From: Thalassoroseus pseudoceratinae
GTDB lineage: Bacteria > Planctomycetota > Planctomycetia > Planctomycetales > Planctomycetaceae
DNA: 64,000 nt
NCBI RefSeq assembly: GCF_011634775.1
Contig: NZ_JAALXT010000001.1
Span: forward strand, 1,321,125 to 1,385,124
Direction of reading: 5' to 3'
Made by a program: the position numbers and the translations under genes. The notes beneath the pieces were generated by a model, which was not told the DNA's origin, made no database searches, and was given only the letters and a program-made list of their open reading frames with translations. Below, in pieces: positions 8,021 to 17,448 of the stretch (position 1 is its first letter; each line of letters starts with the position of its first letter).

Positions 8021-9307
8021 ATGCTTGACGATCCCCTACCGATCAATCCTGTTGTTCGCCCAATTTCCGGTCACATTCGGCCTCCCGGCTCGAAAAGTCT
8101 GACGAATCGGGCGTTGATCGTCGCTGCGCTGGCGGAGGGGACATCACAGCTGACAGGGGTCTTGGAAAGCACCGATACCAAAGTCATGATCGAGAGTCTT
8201 CGGAGGTTAGGGATTACCCTGACACACGACCTCGATGCCTGCACGGTCGAAATTGAAGGTTGTCGAGGGAGCTTGCCGGCTCGTGAGGCAAAGCTGTACG
8301 TCGAGAACAGTGGAACAAGCATTCGTTTCCTCACGGCTTTGTGTGCCACAGGTTCGGGGCGGTATGAATTGGATGGAAATTCACGAATGCGTGAACGTCC
8401 GATTCAGGATCTGGTCGATACGCTCAATGAATTAGGTGTGCCAACGCGGTGTCTCTTGGGGACCGACTGCCCGCCGTTGGAGGTTGTTTCTTCCGGATTA
8501 GCCGGGGGTACGGCGAAGATTGATGGGTCCGTCTCAAGTCAGTACCTCAGCGGTTTGCTGATGGCGGCGGTTGCGGCTCGCGAGCCGATCGAACTGGTTC
8601 TTTCGGAGGAACTGGTCTCCAAGCCTTACGTGGAAATGACACTCGGCGTTATGGCACGGTTTGATGTCGATGTCGAACGTCCTGATGCCCAAAGCTTTCG
8701 AATCCAACCGCAGAAATACCGCAGTACCGAGTTCGAGATCGAACCGGATGCATCAGCCGCGAGTTACTTCTTCGCTGCGGCCGCTATTTCTGGGGGTGAA
8801 GTCACGGTCGACGGGTTGTCTCGCAGCGCCTTGCAAGGGGATGTGAATTTCGTCGATGCGTTGGAACAAATGGGATGTGAATTGGTCGAGAACACCAACT
8901 CTCTCACGGTTCGCGGTGGGGATCTACGGGGCATTGATATCGACATGAATGCCATCAGCGACACCGCTCAGACGTTGGCCACGGTGGCTGTTTTCGCGGA
9001 CGGTCCAACGACCATGCGGAATATCGGACACGTGCGGTTCAAGGAAACTGATCGAATCGCCGCCGTTGCGACGGAACTTCAACGGGCAGGAATTGCGGTT
9101 GAAACCACCGAAGACAGTCTGACGATTCACCCAGGACCCGTCCGACCAGCTGTGATTCAAACGTACGACGACCATCGTATGGCGATGAGTTTCTCGCTGC
9201 TGGGATTGCGGGCGGAGGGAATCGAAATCGCCGACCCCGGTTGCACCGCGAAGACATACCCGCGTTTCTTCGACGATTTGGCAACTCTCACCGCCTCAGC
9301 CCGGTAA
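8021..9307 (+). CDS. aroA: 3-phosphoshikimate 1-carboxyvinyltransferase (EPSP synthase)
   Basis: Condenses shikimate 3-phosphate with phosphoenolpyruvate in the chorismate pathway; cytoplasmic. The 428 residues cover the full two-domain fold. [12 protein letters not shown] near residue 22 is the substrate-binding signature, RFKETDR near 345 and [14 protein letters not shown] near 385 are the C-terminal signatures, and [13 protein letters not shown] lies in between. The NSGTSIRF motif near 96 is closer to Bacillus-type enzymes than to the NAGTAMRP of enteric enzymes. I chose ATG 8021 because AGGAGA lies 5 bp upstream; a GTG at 8000 has no such site. The stop overlaps a possible start of rsmB (TAATG), so the two genes are probably co-transcribed. 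Confidence 0.95.
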   Translation: MLDDPLPINPVVRPISGHIRPPGSKSLTNRALIVAALAEGTSQLTGVLESTDTKVMIESLRRLGITLTHDLDACTVEIEGCRGSLPAREAKLYVENSGTSIRFLTALCATGSGRYELDGNSRMRERPIQDLVDTLNELGVPTRCLLGTDCPPLEVVSSGLAGGTAKIDGSVSSQYLSGLLMAAVAAREPIELVLSEELVSKPYVEMTLGVMARFDVDVERPDAQSFRIQPQKYRSTEFEIEPDASAASYFFAAAAISGGEVTVDGLSRSALQGDVNFVDALEQMGCELVENTNSLTVRGGDLRGIDIDMNAISDTAQTLATVAVFADGPTTMRNIGHVRFKETDRIAAVATELQRAGIAVETTEDSLTIHPGPVRPAVIQTYDDHRMAMSFSLLGLRAEGIEIADPGCTAKTYPRFFDDLATLTASAR

Positions 9308-9330
9308 TGTTCGGATCGACAAAGGCCGGC

Positions 9331-10722
9331 ATGTCGCCCACAAATCGAATCCCCCAATCGCCACGTGACCTCGCGTTCATCGTGTTGAAAGATGCGCGAA
9401 CCGAGTCCGTGTTTGTCGATGAGAGTTTGGATCGGCGTTTGAACGCGTCCGATCTATCGCCTCAAGATCGGGGATTCGCGATGGAATTGGTTTACGGTGT
9501 CACTCGCCGGAAGATGACACTCGACGCCGTCATCACGAATTTTGTCGATCGGCCGCGAAAATCCATTGAAGATGATTTGTGGTTATTGCTGCAACTTGGC
9601 GTGTATCAACTGCTCATGCTCGATTCGATTCCATCGCACGCTGCGGTCCATGAAACGGTCGAAGTTGGTCGGCGAGTTGGGTCAGCACGTTGGACCGGTC
9701 TGCTGAACGGTGTCCTACGGGCAGTTTCACGAAACGTGACGGAGGAATACACGACGGAATTGGCTGCGGATGCGGTCCCGCAGACGGCCGGACAATTCCG
9801 CAAGTTCCCCGAACCCGTTTTCGACGATCCGCAGAAGCAACCCGTTCGGCATTTTGCGTCGGCGTTCAGTTTTCCGCGTTGGCTTGTAAAACGTTGGCAT
9901 CGCCGGTTTTCTCTCGAAGAGATGACTGCATTGGGGTTCTGGTTCAACACGCCACCGCCACTTTGGCTGCGAGTCAATCCGGTCCCGCTTGACGAGAACC
10001 TCGAAACGTCGCGTGAGCAATTGCTTGCCCAGCTTCGAGAGTTGGACCTTGAGTGTCGGGCAGGGGAGTTGCCCGAAGCAATCGAAATGCAAAGCCAGGT
10101 CCGCCCCGAATCGCTGCCAGGATTCGCTGACGGGCTGTTTGCGGTGCAAGATTTGACTGCCATGCGAGCCGCGACTTGGCTTGATCCGCAGCCCGGCGAA
10201 TCGGTCTTAGATTTGTGTGCTGCTCCTGGCGGCAAGACAACGCACCTGGCTGAGCGAATGCAAAACCAGGGTCGATTGATCGCGACCGACATTCGTCCGC
10301 AACGGTTGGACCGAGTCATTGAAAACGCGACTCGGCTCCGACTCACAATCGTGGAACCACAACTTATTCAAGCAGATGGTTCCGACACACCGGATGGTCC
10401 GTTCGATGCGGTTCTGGTCGATGCCCCGTGTTCGAACACCGGCGTGCTTGGTCGTCGTCCAGATGCCCGCTGGCGAATCCGTCCCGACGACTTACAGGAA
10501 CTCCGCCCGTTGCAAGAACGCTTGCTAAAGGCAGCGTGTGACCGGGTTGGATCCGGTGGGCGAGTGTTGTATTCGACGTGCAGTATCGAACCGGAAGAGA
10601 ACCGCGAAGTCGTGGACGCGGTCTTGGCAGAGCGGCCAGAGATGCAGTTCACTAAAGACCAAACCCACCATCCCGGTCGCCCGGCAGATGGTGGGTATTT
10701 GGCGTTACTGCATCGAAAATAG
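9331..10722 (+). CDS. rsmB: 16S rRNA (cytosine-C5) methyltransferase RsmB/Sun
   Basis: Methylates a cytosine of 16S rRNA (C967 in E. coli) using S-adenosylmethionine. The first 150 residues form the NusB-like RNA-binding domain (AFIVLKDAR, PSHAAVHETVEVGRR). The C-terminal Rossmann domain has LDLCAAPGGKTTHLAERM as the SAM-binding motif, DAPCSNTGVLGRRPDARWR with the motif IV Cys, and YSTCSIEPEENREVV with the motif VI Cys, the two cysteines used by m5C-RNA methyltransferases. At 463 residues it is slightly longer than E. coli RsmB. ATG 9331 follows AAAGG; ATG 9307, overlapping the aroA stop, is the alternative. It is likely co-transcribed with aroA. Confidence 0.93.
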   Translation: MSPTNRIPQSPRDLAFIVLKDARTESVFVDESLDRRLNASDLSPQDRGFAMELVYGVTRRKMTLDAVITNFVDRPRKSIEDDLWLLLQLGVYQLLMLDSIPSHAAVHETVEVGRRVGSARWTGLLNGVLRAVSRNVTEEYTTELAADAVPQTAGQFRKFPEPVFDDPQKQPVRHFASAFSFPRWLVKRWHRRFSLEEMTALGFWFNTPPPLWLRVNPVPLDENLETSREQLLAQLRELDLECRAGELPEAIEMQSQVRPESLPGFADGLFAVQDLTAMRAATWLDPQPGESVLDLCAAPGGKTTHLAERMQNQGRLIATDIRPQRLDRVIENATRLRLTIVEPQLIQADGSDTPDGPFDAVLVDAPCSNTGVLGRRPDARWRIRPDDLQELRPLQERLLKAACDRVGSGGRVLYSTCSIEPEENREVVDAVLAERPEMQFTKDQTHHPGRPADGGYLALLHRK

Positions 10723-10744
10723 CTCCGGCGTTTCGAGTTGAGTT

Positions 10745-11935
10745 CTATTTGTCGTCAAGCGCTTTGACCGCTGCGAACTCACCGCCTTTGAGCATTTCCA
10801 AGCTGGCACCGCCACCGGTGCTGACGTGGCTGACTTGGTCGGCGAATCCGAGTTGATCGACGGCCGCCGCACTGTCGCCACCACCGATGATGCTTGTCGC
10901 ATCCGCATCGGCGACGGCTTTGGCAACGGTCTTGGTGCCTTCGTCGAAGGGCGGCATTTCAAATACGCCCATTGGACCGTTCCAAACAATCGTTTTTGCC
11001 GACGCCAAGAGTTCACTGTACTTCTTGGCTGTTTCCGGGCCGATGTCGAAACCTTCCCAACCGTCAGGAATTTCCCCCGCCGCGACGACTTGCTTGTTGC
11101 ATTCCGATTTGAAATCGTCACCACAGTGCGTATCAACCGGCAGAACGAGTTTGTCGCCACCTTTTTCAATGAGACTTTTGGCGAGATCGACTTTGTCTTC
11201 CTCAACGAGACTTCCGCCGACTTTACCACCTTGGGCGAGTGAGAACGTGTACGCCATCGCCCCGCCGATGAGAACCTGATCACACTTGCCGAGCAGATTC
11301 TCGATGACTTCGATTTTGTCGGACACCTTCGCCCCGCCCAAGATCGCCACGAATGGTCGCTCTGGAGTGGAGATTGCGTCGGTGAGGTACTGAATTTCCT
11401 TCTCGACTAAGAAGCCAACAACTTTGGGCTGATCGCCCATGGCTTCCGGGACGGCGAGCATCGAAGCATCTGTCCGATGACAAGTTCCGAAGGCGTCGTT
11501 GCAGTAGATGTCAGCGAACGACGCGAGTTTGCCAGCGAATTCGCGGTCACCTTTTTTCTCGCCTTTGTTGAATCGCAGGTTTTCTAGAACCAACGTATCT
11601 CCTGCTGCAAGTGCGGCCACTTTGGCTTTCGCATCGTCACCGACAGTGTCTTCCGCGAAGACCACGTTCGATCCCAGCAGTTCCCCGAGTCGCTTTGCAG
11701 CCGGTGCCAAGCTGAACTTCTTGTCGTCCGCTGATCCGTCGCCGGCCGGGCGACCAAGGTGGCTCATCAGGATCAACTTTCCCCCCCGATCGAGAACGGA
11801 CTTGATCGAAGGCAACGCCATCCGAATCCGACGATCATCGGTGATGTTCTCCCCATCGAGTGGGACATTGAAATCAACACGCATCAAAACGGTCTTGCCC
11901 GAAACATCGACGTCGGCAATCGTTTTCTTGGCCAT
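10745..11935 (-). CDS. pgk: Phosphoglycerate kinase
   Basis: Transfers phosphate between 1,3-bisphosphoglycerate and ADP in glycolysis; cytoplasmic. The 396 residues match the usual length. The N-terminal substrate site is seen in [10 protein letters not shown] near residue 19 and HLGRP near 60. The nucleotide half has [16 protein letters not shown] near 200, WNGPMGVFE near 325 and GGGDSAAAV near 360. I chose ATG 11935, giving [10 protein letters not shown], with GGGAAA upstream; an in-frame start at 11962 would only add a non-conserved leader. It lies 115 bp downstream of the MoxR gene on the same strand and converges with rsmB. No other glycolytic gene is adjacent. Confidence 0.97.
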   Translation of the reverse strand: MAKKTIADVDVSGKTVLMRVDFNVPLDGENITDDRRIRMALPSIKSVLDRGGKLILMSHLGRPAGDGSADDKKFSLAPAAKRLGELLGSNVVFAEDTVGDDAKAKVAALAAGDTLVLENLRFNKGEKKGDREFAGKLASFADIYCNDAFGTCHRTDASMLAVPEAMGDQPKVVGFLVEKEIQYLTDAISTPERPFVAILGGAKVSDKIEVIENLLGKCDQVLIGGAMAYTFSLAQGGKVGGSLVEEDKVDLAKSLIEKGGDKLVLPVDTHCGDDFKSECNKQVVAAGEIPDGWEGFDIGPETAKKYSELLASAKTIVWNGPMGVFEMPPFDEGTKTVAKAVADADATSIIGGGDSAAAVDQLGFADQVSHVSTGGGASLEMLKGGEFAAVKALDDK

Positions 11936-12050
11936 GGTTAGGTTTCCCAACTTGAAAGTCACAGAGTGCTTAGTGCGAAAATTGGCGTCAACGCGAGTTC
12001 TGACGGATCACTGACGGTACGTCAACGCTGCGAGTGAGGTTTTTCAAATC

Positions 12051-13001
12051 TCAGACCGGAACATCCACCCGCTCCAACAACGATTGGACGACCTCGCCCC
12101 GAGAAGCGCTGCCATACTTGGCTTTCGAGGTCAGCACAACTCGGTGCGGAAGAACATACGGGGCAACTTTTTGCACATCGTCCGGAAGCACGAAGTCCCG
12201 TCCGGCTTGGTACGCGGTCGCCTGGGCCGCCCGGAAGAGCATAAGAGACCCACGCGGACTGACCCCCAGTTTCAATCGGCTGTCTGTGCGGGACTCCTGA
12301 ACAATTCGAACGATATACTCGGCCACATTGCGTTCCACGTGCACGTGGGTCACGATCTCCTGAAGTGAAAGCAACTCCTCCTGGGAAAGGACCGGTTGCA
12401 AGTCATCAACAGGGTGTGACAGCGATTGCGAGAACAGAATGTTGACTTCATCGTCCAAATCCGGATATCCCAAGTGCAGTTGGATCAGAAACCGATCCAA
12501 CTGAGCCTCTGGTAGCGGGTAGGTTCCGTGGAAATCGATCGGGTTTTGTGTCGCCAACACGAAGAACGGAGCATGCAACGGGTGACAGACACCGTCGATT
12601 GTGGCTTGGGACTCGCTCATCGCCTCCAACAACGCCGACTGTGTTCGCGGCGAAGCTCGGTTAATTTCGTCCGCGAGAAGCACATTGCAGAAAATCGGCC
12701 CGCGTCGGAACTGAAAATTGCCGTCGACCGGGTTGTAGATCGACGACCCAAGAATATCACTTGGCAACAAATCTGGTGTGAATTGGACGCGCTGAAAGGA
12801 CAGGTCGATCGAATTGGCCAATGCTTTGGCCAAGGTCGTTTTGCCAACGCCGGGCACATCGTCCATCAACACCGATCCACCGGCAAGCACCGCGACCAAC
12901 AGGATGTCGATACACTCGCCCTTCCCCTGAATCACGCCGCTCAGGTTGGATTTCAGGCGTTCCAAACGCTGCCGAACATTGCTGGGCGGAGTGAGATTCA
13001 T
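12051..13001 (-). CDS. MoxR-family AAA+ ATPase
   Basis: A 316-residue ATPase of the MoxR branch, which acts as a chaperone-like factor in assembling membrane or metal-containing complexes. Walker A is DVPGVGKTT (residues 48-56), Walker B is VLLADEIN (Asp111, Glu112), and sensor 1 follows in LATQNPIDFHGTYPLPEAQLD, a MoxR hallmark. The C-terminal lid ends with VQSLLERVDVPV. MoxR genes usually sit beside a DUF58 gene and VWA or transglutaminase genes. Here none is seen: downstream is pgk and upstream, divergently, the Ser/Thr kinase. The first ATG, 13001, gives the expected N-terminus. Confidence 0.93.
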   Translation of the reverse strand: MNLTPPSNVRQRLERLKSNLSGVIQGKGECIDILLVAVLAGGSVLMDDVPGVGKTTLAKALANSIDLSFQRVQFTPDLLPSDILGSSIYNPVDGNFQFRRGPIFCNVLLADEINRASPRTQSALLEAMSESQATIDGVCHPLHAPFFVLATQNPIDFHGTYPLPEAQLDRFLIQLHLGYPDLDDEVNILFSQSLSHPVDDLQPVLSQEELLSLQEIVTHVHVERNVAEYIVRIVQESRTDSRLKLGVSPRGSLMLFRAAQATAYQAGRDFVLPDDVQKVAPYVLPHRVVLTSKAKYGSASRGEVVQSLLERVDVPV

Positions 13002-13323
13002 ACCGATTTCGTGTTTCGAGATTTTTTGGCAATCATGATTGCGGAAATGCCGCCGTGGAGAAAGAATTGTAGATGGCCGACGATCGGATGAGAAGCATCA
13101 ACAGCCTCACTGGTTCGTTCCGCGAGTCCGGTGTTTTCGCCAAAGTTTCGTTAGTTTATCACGTCTGCCTGGTCGGATCGGTTCATCCCGGCTCGGCGCG
13201 TGTTCCGATTTTTCCGGGGACCAGGCCAACCGATTGCGTCCGGTTGGTCGATACAAGCTATACCCCACGAATGAACCTTCAACGTTTTTGCCGTTCCTCC
13301 GCAACTACACAAGTAGGCCGCCC

Positions 13324-14154
13324 GTGCTCAAATCCCGCCAAAGACTTGGAAAATACCGGATTGAACAACGACTTGCCGATGGCGGCTTCGGGGCTGTTTT
13401 TCGCGCGATGGACACGATCGAAGGGATTCGTGTCGCCATCAAGGTGCCGCATCAGCATGTGCTCAACGATGACGTCCTCGAGGATTTCCGACGTGAAGTC
13501 CGATTGACGGCTCGGCTTGATCACAACAACATTCTTTCGCTCAAGAACGCAAGTTTCATCGACGATTACTTCGTGATCGTGTTCCCGCTCGGTGAAAAAT
13601 CCCTCGCGGATCGGTTACGAAGCCGAATGTCACTCAAGACGGTGTTGGAACTCAGCGATCAAATGATCGAAGCGGTGGCGTATGCTCATCGACAGAAGAT
13701 CATTCACTGTGACATCAAGCCGGAAAACTTCATTCTGTTTCCGGGCAATCGCGTGCGTCTGACCGATTTCGGGATCGCCAAGGTCGCGCAGAAGACCATC
13801 AAGGCGTCGGGTTCGGGCACGGTCGGTTATATGTCACCAGAACAAGCGATGGGAAAACCTTCGAGCCGATCCGATGTCTTTTCGCTCGGATTGTGCATTT
13901 ACCGGATGCTGACGGGGAACCTCCCGGAGTACCCATTTGATTGGCCGCCTCCTGGTTTCACGGCCTTGCGACGTCGTGTTCACGCCGACCTGTTGCAAGT
14001 TCTAAAAAAGTCGATGGAACTCGACCCGAAAAGTCGCTACCGCGACGCCGATCAGATGCTCAGAATCTTCCGGCCGGCCGCTCGCAAGTCACTTGCATTG
14101 GCAACCACACGCCGAGCAACTGCACGAAAATCCGCGGTCAGTCGAGCACGATGA
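13324..14154 (+). CDS. Ser/Thr protein kinase, non-RD, soluble
   Basis: A single eukaryote-like (Hanks-type) kinase domain of 276 residues with no sensor or membrane segment. Visible are the Gly-rich loop (ADGGFGAVF, residues 18-26), the VAIK lysine (Lys40), the alpha-C Glu58, the catalytic loop HCDIKPEN (Asp130), DFG (148-150) and SPE (171-173). The Arg of the usual HRD motif is Cys, so it is a non-RD kinase and may not need activation-loop phosphorylation. I chose GTG 13324, with AGTAGG upstream, because the open frame before it is not conserved-looking. The last codon overlaps the next small gene as ATGA. It is divergent from the MoxR ATPase. Substrate unknown. Confidence 0.85.
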   Translation: MLKSRQRLGKYRIEQRLADGGFGAVFRAMDTIEGIRVAIKVPHQHVLNDDVLEDFRREVRLTARLDHNNILSLKNASFIDDYFVIVFPLGEKSLADRLRSRMSLKTVLELSDQMIEAVAYAHRQKIIHCDIKPENFILFPGNRVRLTDFGIAKVAQKTIKASGSGTVGYMSPEQAMGKPSSRSDVFSLGLCIYRMLTGNLPEYPFDWPPPGFTALRRRVHADLLQVLKKSMELDPKSRYRDADQMLRIFRPAARKSLALATTRRATARKSAVSRAR

Positions 14155-14312
14155 AACGAGACGACGTTTTCGGATTACTCGGCTCCGGACTGCTACTGCT
14201 GGTCGGCTGGGTCGACGTACAATGGCGGTGGTTCTGGTGGGTGTGCGGCGGCGGTATTCTTGTGTGGTCAATTGCCACCACCATCCATCACTGGCGAAAT
14301 CGAAGCAGATAA
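14151..14312 (+). CDS. 53-aa two-helix membrane protein coupled to the kinase
   Basis: Starts at ATG 14151, overlapping the kinase stop by 4 bp, so it is probably translated by coupling. The 53 residues form two hydrophobic helices (residues 8-22, LLGSGLLLLVGW; and 28-45, WFWWVCGGGILVWSI) separated by a short Trp-rich turn, with basic ends. It would be a small inner-membrane protein. The family is not recognised. The coupling suggests it could tether or modulate the otherwise soluble kinase, which is inference. A strong terminator follows directly. Confidence 0.6.
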   Translation: MKRDDVFGLLGSGLLLLVGWVDVQWRWFWWVCGGGILVWSIATTIHHWRNRSR

Positions 14313-14316
14313 CGAA

Positions 14317-14362
14317 AAAACCGCCCCTGGGTCATCGATCCCCCTGGGCGGTTTTGCTTTTT
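14317..14362. terminator. Bidirectional rho-independent terminator
   Basis: AAAACCGCCC (14317-14326) pairs with GGGCGGTTTT (14346-14355), with further CTGGG/CCCTG-type pairing inside the loop. A T-rich run follows on the plus strand and the A-run before it serves the minus strand, so it can end both the kinase unit and the convergent lipoprotein gene. Confidence 0.8.
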
Positions 14363-14396
14363 GTCGTCCTCCCCTAGTGTCAGGAGATTACTTCAT

Positions 14397-14873
14397 CTAC
14401 TCGTCGTCGTCGTCATGCTCGGTCACAACCAACTTGTTGGCGACCAGGAAGCCTTCGACATCTTCGAGTTCGGCTTCGACTTTGGGTTCAAAGTCCAACC
14501 AATCGTATTCTTTCTCGACTTCGATCCAGGCCACTTTTCTCACTTCGCCCGTAACTTCCACGTAGTCATCTACCTGCAGATCGGTCGGAAGTGTGTCTTC
14601 GGAAACGACAATCAAGTCGTTTTGAAACAACTCCCAATCGCTGGAAATCGCAATCGTGTGGGCGTCGTAGATTTTCTCGACTTCGCCTTTGACGGTGTGA
14701 ATCGAACCTTCTTCCGCGTGGCCATCCTCGATATCTCCGGGACGAAGTTCACCGTCTGCGGTGGTTTCGTCCGTTTCGCCGACGCCAGTGGTATCAGCAC
14801 CACCACACCCGGCCAAAATCAAACTACACGAGAACACGGCGAGGGGAAGTGCCCAGGTAAAACGTTTCATCAA
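14397..14873 (-). CDS. Small acidic lipoprotein
   Basis: A 158-residue lipoprotein: the signal peptide ends in the lipobox LILAGC (Cys at about residue 23), followed by a Gly/Asp/Thr-rich linker. The mature part (residues 60-140) is beta-type with VKGEVEKIYDAHTIAI and VDDYVEVTGEVRKV, resembling the small OB-like modules of periplasmic proteins, and it ends in EHDDDDE. It would sit in the cytoplasmic or outer membrane, facing the periplasm. It is a single gene facing a shared terminator. Function unknown; the acidic tail might bind cations. Confidence 0.75.
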   Translation of the reverse strand: MMKRFTWALPLAVFSCSLILAGCGGADTTGVGETDETTADGELRPGDIEDGHAEEGSIHTVKGEVEKIYDAHTIAISSDWELFQNDLIVVSEDTLPTDLQVDDYVEVTGEVRKVAWIEVEKEYDWLDFEPKVEAELEDVEGFLVANKLVVTEHDDDDE

Positions 14874-15256
14874 TGTCTCCTCTTGATCTTTCTAACAATT
14901 CAGTGAATTTCTGTGTTCGACTGTAGAAAGAGGAGCAAATGCCGCGCCAATCATCTAAACACGATTTTCACACGGCAATTCCGTTCAAGACCAGTCACAA
15001 CTGATTCGTAGAAGAGCAGACTGAACAATTTCCGACCGGTGCCGGTTTGGTTCTTGTCCCGCATGCGGATCGACAGAACGAGACTCGGCGGCGTTACCTT
15101 GCTTGAGCTTGATAATCATCCGTTTCTTGGTTGCGATATCATTACATTGCGTTGATCGATGTCGTTCCCTAACCGACTGGCGGGACTAGGGCGGCGGTAT
15201 ATGATTTGCAAACTCGGTCTCAACTTGCATTCAAATAATCGTTTCGAGAGCCATTC
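14874..15256. other. Divergent intergenic region
   Basis: About 380 bp between the lipoprotein gene and the FNT-family gene. It must hold both promoters. AT-rich stretches near 14890-14990 and AATAAT near 15234 are candidates, but no -35/-10 pair of good spacing stands out. No gene, repeat or tRNA is seen. Confidence 0.4.
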
Positions 15257-16228
15257 ATGACGGACGAGCAACAGCCACAACCAACGACGAACAATCCAAC
15301 TCCGCCATCCACGGAGGGCACGGAAACCATGATTCTTCTGCCGAACGGACGACGAGCCAAACGGCAAGGGCAGATCGAGACCGAACGTGCCCAGAATCGA
15401 GGTCGTGAAGATCAGACGTACACTCCGGTCATCATCAAGCGGAACGATGAAACGGTTCGCCATCCCGATGATACCCTAGAGCGGGCGATTCAAGAGGGGT
15501 TGGAACAGATCAAGCGACCGCAAGTGTCTTTGGCATTGTCGTCGATTGCGGGCGGGCTGATTGTGGGGTTTTCTGCGTTGGCAGTGGCTGTCGTCACGCA
15601 AGCGACGATTCCTTTGCACTCCCCAATGCTCACGCGACTCGCCACCGCGGTGGTTTACCCGGTCGGTTTTATCGTCTGTATCATCAGCGGAGCCCAGTTG
15701 TTCACCGAACATACCGCCACGGCGGTCTATCCAGTCTTGGACCGTCAGGCCAAGTTTTGGTCGCTTCTGCGACTTTGGGGAATTGTCATTCTTGGCAACT
15801 TAATCGGCGCCACGCTGATTGCCGCATTGCTAACTTCGGCGTCGTCGGTTGTCCAAGCTAACGAAGGCATTTTGGAAATGGGGCACCACTTGGTCCATTT
15901 CGAGCGATCGGAGTTGCTGATTAGTTCCGTGCTCGCCGGTTGGCTAATGGCTCAGGGTGCATGGTTGGTGTTAGCCACTCCGCCCGATTTCAGCAAAGTC
16001 GCACTAATTTACATTGTGACATTCATCATCGGACTCGGTGGTTTCCACCACTCGATCGCCGGAACCGCGGAAATCTGCATGGCCATGTTCACGAGCGAAG
16101 ATTTCACACTCAGCGACACCACACGCTTCGTCCTGCTTGCCTTGCTCGGCAACATGATTGGCGGCAGCGTGTTTGTTGCCATTCTCAATTACGGACACAT
16201 TCGGCAGACGCAATCGGTCGAGGATTGA
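15257..16228 (+). CDS. Formate/nitrite transporter (FNT) family protein, YfdC-like
   Basis: A 323-residue membrane protein of the FNT family, pentameric channels for small monovalent anions. The first 100 residues are hydrophilic and cytoplasmic, longer than in FocA. Six membrane helices follow. Characteristic segments are CIISGAQLFTEHTATAV (helix 2 to loop), GAWLVLAT and the helix 5 motif GLGGFHHSIAG with the central pore histidine; FNT channels usually have Asn where Gly follows Ala here. The cytoplasmic extension and the IAG variant point to the YfdC-like branch, whose substrate is not established. It is monocistronic and convergent with the DUF3472 gene, only 12 bp apart. Confidence 0.85.
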   Translation: MTDEQQPQPTTNNPTPPSTEGTETMILLPNGRRAKRQGQIETERAQNRGREDQTYTPVIIKRNDETVRHPDDTLERAIQEGLEQIKRPQVSLALSSIAGGLIVGFSALAVAVVTQATIPLHSPMLTRLATAVVYPVGFIVCIISGAQLFTEHTATAVYPVLDRQAKFWSLLRLWGIVILGNLIGATLIAALLTSASSVVQANEGILEMGHHLVHFERSELLISSVLAGWLMAQGAWLVLATPPDFSKVALIYIVTFIIGLGGFHHSIAGTAEICMAMFTSEDFTLSDTTRFVLLALLGNMIGGSVFVAILNYGHIRQTQSVED

Positions 16229-16240
16229 TCCCAAAACCGT

Positions 16241-17107
16241 CTATTTCGGCAAATCTTCCGGTGGCTTCCGATTCTGGTCCGCCGGAAGTTCGATCATCTC
16301 ACGGAGTGGCGTATCGACGTTTTTCGTTTCCCCGCCAGTCGCGAGAAAAAAGGTCGTCGGGGAGGTTTTTCCGCCGTTGATGTTCATGACCGGATTTGCA
16401 TCGCCGGTAAAACGAGCTTTCAGCAATGGAATCCATTCGCCTGTGGTTGTTTCGACCCAACCAGAGCCGAAGTCCGCAACACGGGCATGAGTCGTTGACA
16501 CACGATTGCGCTTAAAGTCCTCGACAAATGAGTAATACCCTCGGAGTGGCTGCCCCTTGCTCAATGTCGAAAACGTGACAAGGTGTTTCCATTCCTTGGT
16601 CTTGGGAAGATAGAAATACCCGGCGTACTCGGTGCGTGGTCCGTTGGGAGTTGCTCTGACCATGCAACGGTACGTTTCACCGATCTTCCAATCAAAATCG
16701 AAAAACGACTGCCCTCCTGAGCCTTCGCCACCAAATCGGCCGACTCGAACGTCCGCATCTTGGTGAAGAATTTTCACGCGTTTCTCTGCAGGAACCGCGT
16801 TCGGATTGTTTTGGCCAGAATCCCAGACTGAAAACAAAACGACCTTCTTGCCATTGCCGATTTCTTGCAGTCCAAAATATCCCCGGTTCCAACCGCAGAC
16901 CATGAAATACGAGCCCGGCGCGGACTTGCGTATTGTAGCCTCGTTGTAAAACGTCCGCCCTTCGGGAGCTGGATATCCCAAATGCACCGACCGGCATGCG
17001 ATCCCCTCAAGGTTTTTGCCGGCGACGACGTCGCCCACGGGAACCACGATCGTTGCCGCCAGAATCAGAGCGGTCAATCCAAGAGAGACAGATTTGGTTT
17101 TGGTCAT
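16241..17107 (-). CDS. Secreted DUF3472-domain protein
   Basis: A 288-residue exported protein. The signal peptide covers residues 1-29 (SLGLTALILAATIVV, cleavage near VVAG). The mature protein matches the DUF3472 pattern: a Tyr/Trp/Gly-rich beta-sandwich with YFMVCGWNRGYFGLQEI, VLFSVWDSG, a VGRFGGEGSGGQSFFDFDW segment and a C-terminal half with YYSFVEDFKRN and a metal-like GSGWVETTTGEW. Such proteins are common in planctomycetes and Bacteroidetes and are thought to bind or process polysaccharide, but no activity is established. It precedes no obvious operon partner. Confidence 0.8.
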   Translation of the reverse strand: MTKTKSVSLGLTALILAATIVVPVGDVVAGKNLEGIACRSVHLGYPAPEGRTFYNEATIRKSAPGSYFMVCGWNRGYFGLQEIGNGKKVVLFSVWDSGQNNPNAVPAEKRVKILHQDADVRVGRFGGEGSGGQSFFDFDWKIGETYRCMVRATPNGPRTEYAGYFYLPKTKEWKHLVTFSTLSKGQPLRGYYSFVEDFKRNRVSTTHARVADFGSGWVETTTGEWIPLLKARFTGDANPVMNINGGKTSPTTFFLATGGETKNVDTPLREMIELPADQNRKPPEDLPK

Positions 17108-17146
17108 CGTTTTCGTTCACTTTGATCTTCGGAAGAGGTTCAACGC

Positions 17147-17443
17147 TCAAACTTGCGGCGGCGGAGTTGCACCGGGTGGGGGGCTACCCTGGCCGGATTG
17201 AATATAGCCACCGCGTCCCATGGCGTACTCGTCTGCGGTGGGCTCATCGGCCAAAAGCACATCGCCTTCGCGTGACTCCTGAAAGTAGCGTTTGAGAAAC
17301 GGCACGCACCAACCACAGCCGGTCCCCGCTCCTCCGCAGTCCGCAAGTTGACTCGGAACCCGTGGCTGGTGAATCCGCAAGTAGTTCAACACCTTCCGCT
17401 TGGAGACATGGAAACAAAGGCACAACTCGTCATCCAATTCCAC
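17147..17443 (-). CDS. BFD-like [2Fe-2S]-binding protein
   Basis: A 98-residue protein. CLCFHVSKRKV near residue 8 and CGGAGTGCGWC near 37 supply the four cysteines of the bacterioferritin-associated-ferredoxin fold (CxC then CxxxxxGCxxC-type spacing), which binds one [2Fe-2S] cluster. A Gly/Pro-rich tail of about 40 residues follows. In other bacteria such proteins deliver electrons for iron release or donate clusters to partner enzymes. It begins 5 bp after the stop of the zinc-ribbon/STN-like gene, so it belongs to the same reverse operon, an unexpected neighbour for a redox protein. Confidence 0.8.
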   Translation of the reverse strand: MELDDELCLCFHVSKRKVLNYLRIHQPRVPSQLADCGGAGTGCGWCVPFLKRYFQESREGDVLLADEPTADEYAMGRGGYIQSGQGSPPPGATPPPQV

Positions 17444-17448
17444 AGTAT

